From Ancylobacter sp. Lp-2 (GTDB lineage: Bacteria > Pseudomonadota > Alphaproteobacteria > Rhizobiales > Xanthobacteraceae): DNA of 64,000 nucleotides. The stretch lies in assembly GCF_020523795.1 (NCBI RefSeq), contig NZ_JAJALI010000007.1, positions 124,001 through 188,000 on the forward strand, given 5' to 3'. Shown in pieces: positions 62,403-64,000 of the stretch. Under the pieces are notes generated by a model. The model saw only the letters and a list, made by a program, of their open reading frames with translations. It was not told the DNA's origin and ran no database searches. Position 1 is the stretch's first letter, and the number at the start of each line of letters is the position of its first letter. Made by a program: the position numbers and the translations under genes.

Positions 62403-63956
62403 TTATTCGGCGGCGATGGCCATGCGCGGCTGGGCCTCGCGCACCTCCGGGTCGACCTCGGCCTCGAAGCGGGCGAAGTTCTCCGCGAACATGCCGACGA
62501 GGCGCTTGGCGGCCACCGCGTGGTCGCGGCGATTGGCCCAGGCCCCGACGGGATCGAGCAGCTTCGCCTCGACGCCTTCCACCTCCACCGGCACCTCGAA
62601 GCCGAAATGCGGATCGGGGCGGAACGCGCCCGCCGCCAGCGAGCCGTCGAGCGCGGCGGCGACGAGGATATGCGAGGCTTCCGACGGGATGCGGACACCG
62701 CGTCCGGCCTGGCCGCCGCTCCAGCCGGTATTGACCAGCCAGCAGACGGTGTCGCCGCCGGCGATCAGCTCGCGCAGCAGATGCGCGCCGGCCGCCGGGT
62801 GGCGGTCGGGGGCGAAACGCGCGCGCGGCGCGCCGTCTTCCGCCGGCGCGGTGTAGCCGGACAGCAGGTGATAGACCGCCTGTTCCGGGCTGAGCCGGGC
62901 GATGGCCGGCAGCACGCCGAAGCCGTCGCAGCTCACCAGGAACAGCGTGCGCGCCGCGCCGGCATGGCCGGCCTCGCTGCCGGGCAGCACCGCCCGCGCG
63001 GCGGGCGCGGCGGACAGGTCCGGCTCGCGGCTGTCGGCATCCAGCGGCACGTTCTCCAATATGGTGCCGAAACCGCCCTTGCCGTCGAGCGCATGCACCC
63101 GCCGGCGGCGGCCGGTGAACAAGCCGAACACGCCGTCCCGGCTCCAACCCAGCGGGCCGTCGGCGATCAGGACGAAGCGCGGATCGGCAGTGAGGGCGCC
63201 GGCCAGCGCGCTCTTGCCGCTGTCGGCCGGGCCGAGGAACAGGGTGAGCCCGCCCTCGGCGTCGAGCGAGGCGGCACCGCTCAGCGTCAGCGCGCCGGCA
63301 CCGGCCAGCACGTCGCCGACATGGGCGACCAGAGCCTGCTCGACATGGCCGAGATCGAGCGTGCCGCTGACCAGCAGCAGGCCGGCTTCGGCGTCCTCGG
63401 CGATCAGGCCGGGGCCGGCGATGCCGTGGCGGTCGGCATCCGGCCGGAACGCCGGCAGGCAGAACAGCGTGATGTCCGGCACGAAGCCACCGATGCTGTC
63501 GCGCTCGGGCGCCTGCATCAGGTTGCGAATGGCGAGCGCGTGCCAGGCATGCTCGGTGAACACCCGCAGCCGGCGGATCTGGCCGGGGGCGATCGCCACA
63601 TGCAGGTCCTGCGCGAACAGGGTGCGGCCGGAGGCGTGGGCGAGCATGTCGTCGCGCAGCACGTCGAAGGCCGCGCGGCCGAGCAAGGCGGTGGCTTCCG
63701 ACGTCGTGCCTTCCGGCGTGGTGCCTTCCGATGCCTCGGCTGGCTCGCCGACCCGGTACCGCGTCAGCGGCGCCGCGCCGGACGCGATGCCGCTCTCGAC
63801 CACCAGCGCGCCGGTGGCGGACAGACGGGCCTCGCCGCGGGCGATGGCGCGTTCGTAAAGCGTGGGGCCGGCAAGGTTCCAAAACACCTTGCCCGAACCG
63901 GAGAGACCCGCAGCGGCTGCCGCGTTCTCCTGGTTGCGCATGCCGGTTTCCAGCAT
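62403..63956 (-). CDS. Degenerate PckA (ATP-PEP carboxykinase) homologue
   Basis: ATG 63956 behind AAGGAG gives 517 residues. Fold likeness to ATP-PEPCK is clear: VFTEHAWHALAIRNLM, GGFVPDITLFCLPAFRPDAD, FGTILENVPLDAD, LSPEQAVYHLLSGYTA and NTGWSGGQAGRGVRI all match family blocks. The active-site motifs are changed. The TGRSPKDK segment is missing; GEMKKS is replaced by LGHVEQ; HCSAN by SGAAS; the kinase loop GLSGTGKTT reads GPADSGKSA; and GDDEHGWS reads ADGPLGWS. So catalysis as PEPCK is doubtful, although a P-loop GxxxSGKS remains and could bind nucleotide. A regulatory or new kinase role is possible. Confidence 0.8.
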   Translation of the reverse strand: MLETGMRNQENAAAAAGLSGSGKVFWNLAGPTLYERAIARGEARLSATGALVVESGIASGAAPLTRYRVGEPAEASEGTTPEGTTSEATALLGRAAFDVLRDDMLAHASGRTLFAQDLHVAIAPGQIRRLRVFTEHAWHALAIRNLMQAPERDSIGGFVPDITLFCLPAFRPDADRHGIAGPGLIAEDAEAGLLLVSGTLDLGHVEQALVAHVGDVLAGAGALTLSGAASLDAEGGLTLFLGPADSGKSALAGALTADPRFVLIADGPLGWSRDGVFGLFTGRRRRVHALDGKGGFGTILENVPLDADSREPDLSAAPAARAVLPGSEAGHAGAARTLFLVSCDGFGVLPAIARLSPEQAVYHLLSGYTAPAEDGAPRARFAPDRHPAAGAHLLRELIAGGDTVCWLVNTGWSGGQAGRGVRIPSEASHILVAAALDGSLAAGAFRPDPHFGFEVPVEVEGVEAKLLDPVGAWANRRDHAVAAKRLVGMFAENFARFEAEVDPEVREAQPRMAIAAE

Positions 63957-64000
63957 GTGTTACTCCTTCTCGTCATATCCGCCGGGCGGCAAACTGACGG

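Overview
The window is GC-rich, densely coding alphaproteobacterial DNA, most likely from the Hyphomicrobiales (a Xanthobacteraceae-like genome is my best guess). Supporting signs are a FrcB-type fructose receptor, a cyclic beta-glucan synthase, DUF6481, DUF982, DUF6894 and DUF6766 proteins, and several promoters of the alphaproteobacterial general-stress sigma factor EcfG (GGAAC-N16-CGTT). No species can be named from the sequence alone.

Left flank (1-7.7 kb): a divergent sugar-use locus (frcB-like receptor, ROK repressor, FucU/RbsD mutarotase, PfkB kinase) with a well-formed palindromic operator between the two arms. It is followed by an AGE-family sugar isomerase, a DHA2-type MFS exporter, a small secreted protein and the tail of an IS3-type transposase.

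Middle (7.77-42.84 kb): this looks like an old genomic island. It ends at the 3' end of a tRNA-Ser(GGA) gene (42831-42920), and 14 bp of that 3' end are repeated at 7773-7786. I see no intact integrase. The island carries a 2849-residue cyclic beta-1,2-glucan synthase homologue, a cold-shock protein, three transglutaminase-like proteins, a broken prophage segment (21.3-25.5 kb), many small proteins (some in paralogous pairs), a Crp/Fnr regulator, a DUF892 ferritin-like protein, a PHB-depolymerase-type esterase, an SDR, a large catalase KatE, an arylesterase and a MASE1-GGDEF diguanylate cyclase. At least six EcfG-type promoters fall inside it, so much of the cargo is probably a stress regulon. 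One of these promoters appears to drive a roughly 70-nt transcript ending in a strong terminator, a candidate small RNA. Several genes are broken (KTSC, a PAS sensor, a terminase small subunit, a prophage gene).

Right flank (42.9-64 kb): an RND efflux adaptor and pump; a three-gene set of a transglutaminase-DUF2126 protein, a fused circularly permuted ATP-grasp/alpha-E protein and a second transglutaminase, predicted to make or modify a peptide whose product is unknown; an AmpG-like permease; a short AT-richer insert with two glycine-rich GGxGGDA proteins; then ddl, recR, a NhaD-type antiporter, a DUF3016 protein and a strongly diverged PckA homologue that has lost the usual PEPCK active-site motifs.

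The best candidates for something new are the stress-controlled small RNA with its surrounding small-protein families, the ATP-grasp/alpha-E/transglutaminase set, the glycine-rich insert between ampG and ddl, and the degenerate PckA paralogue.
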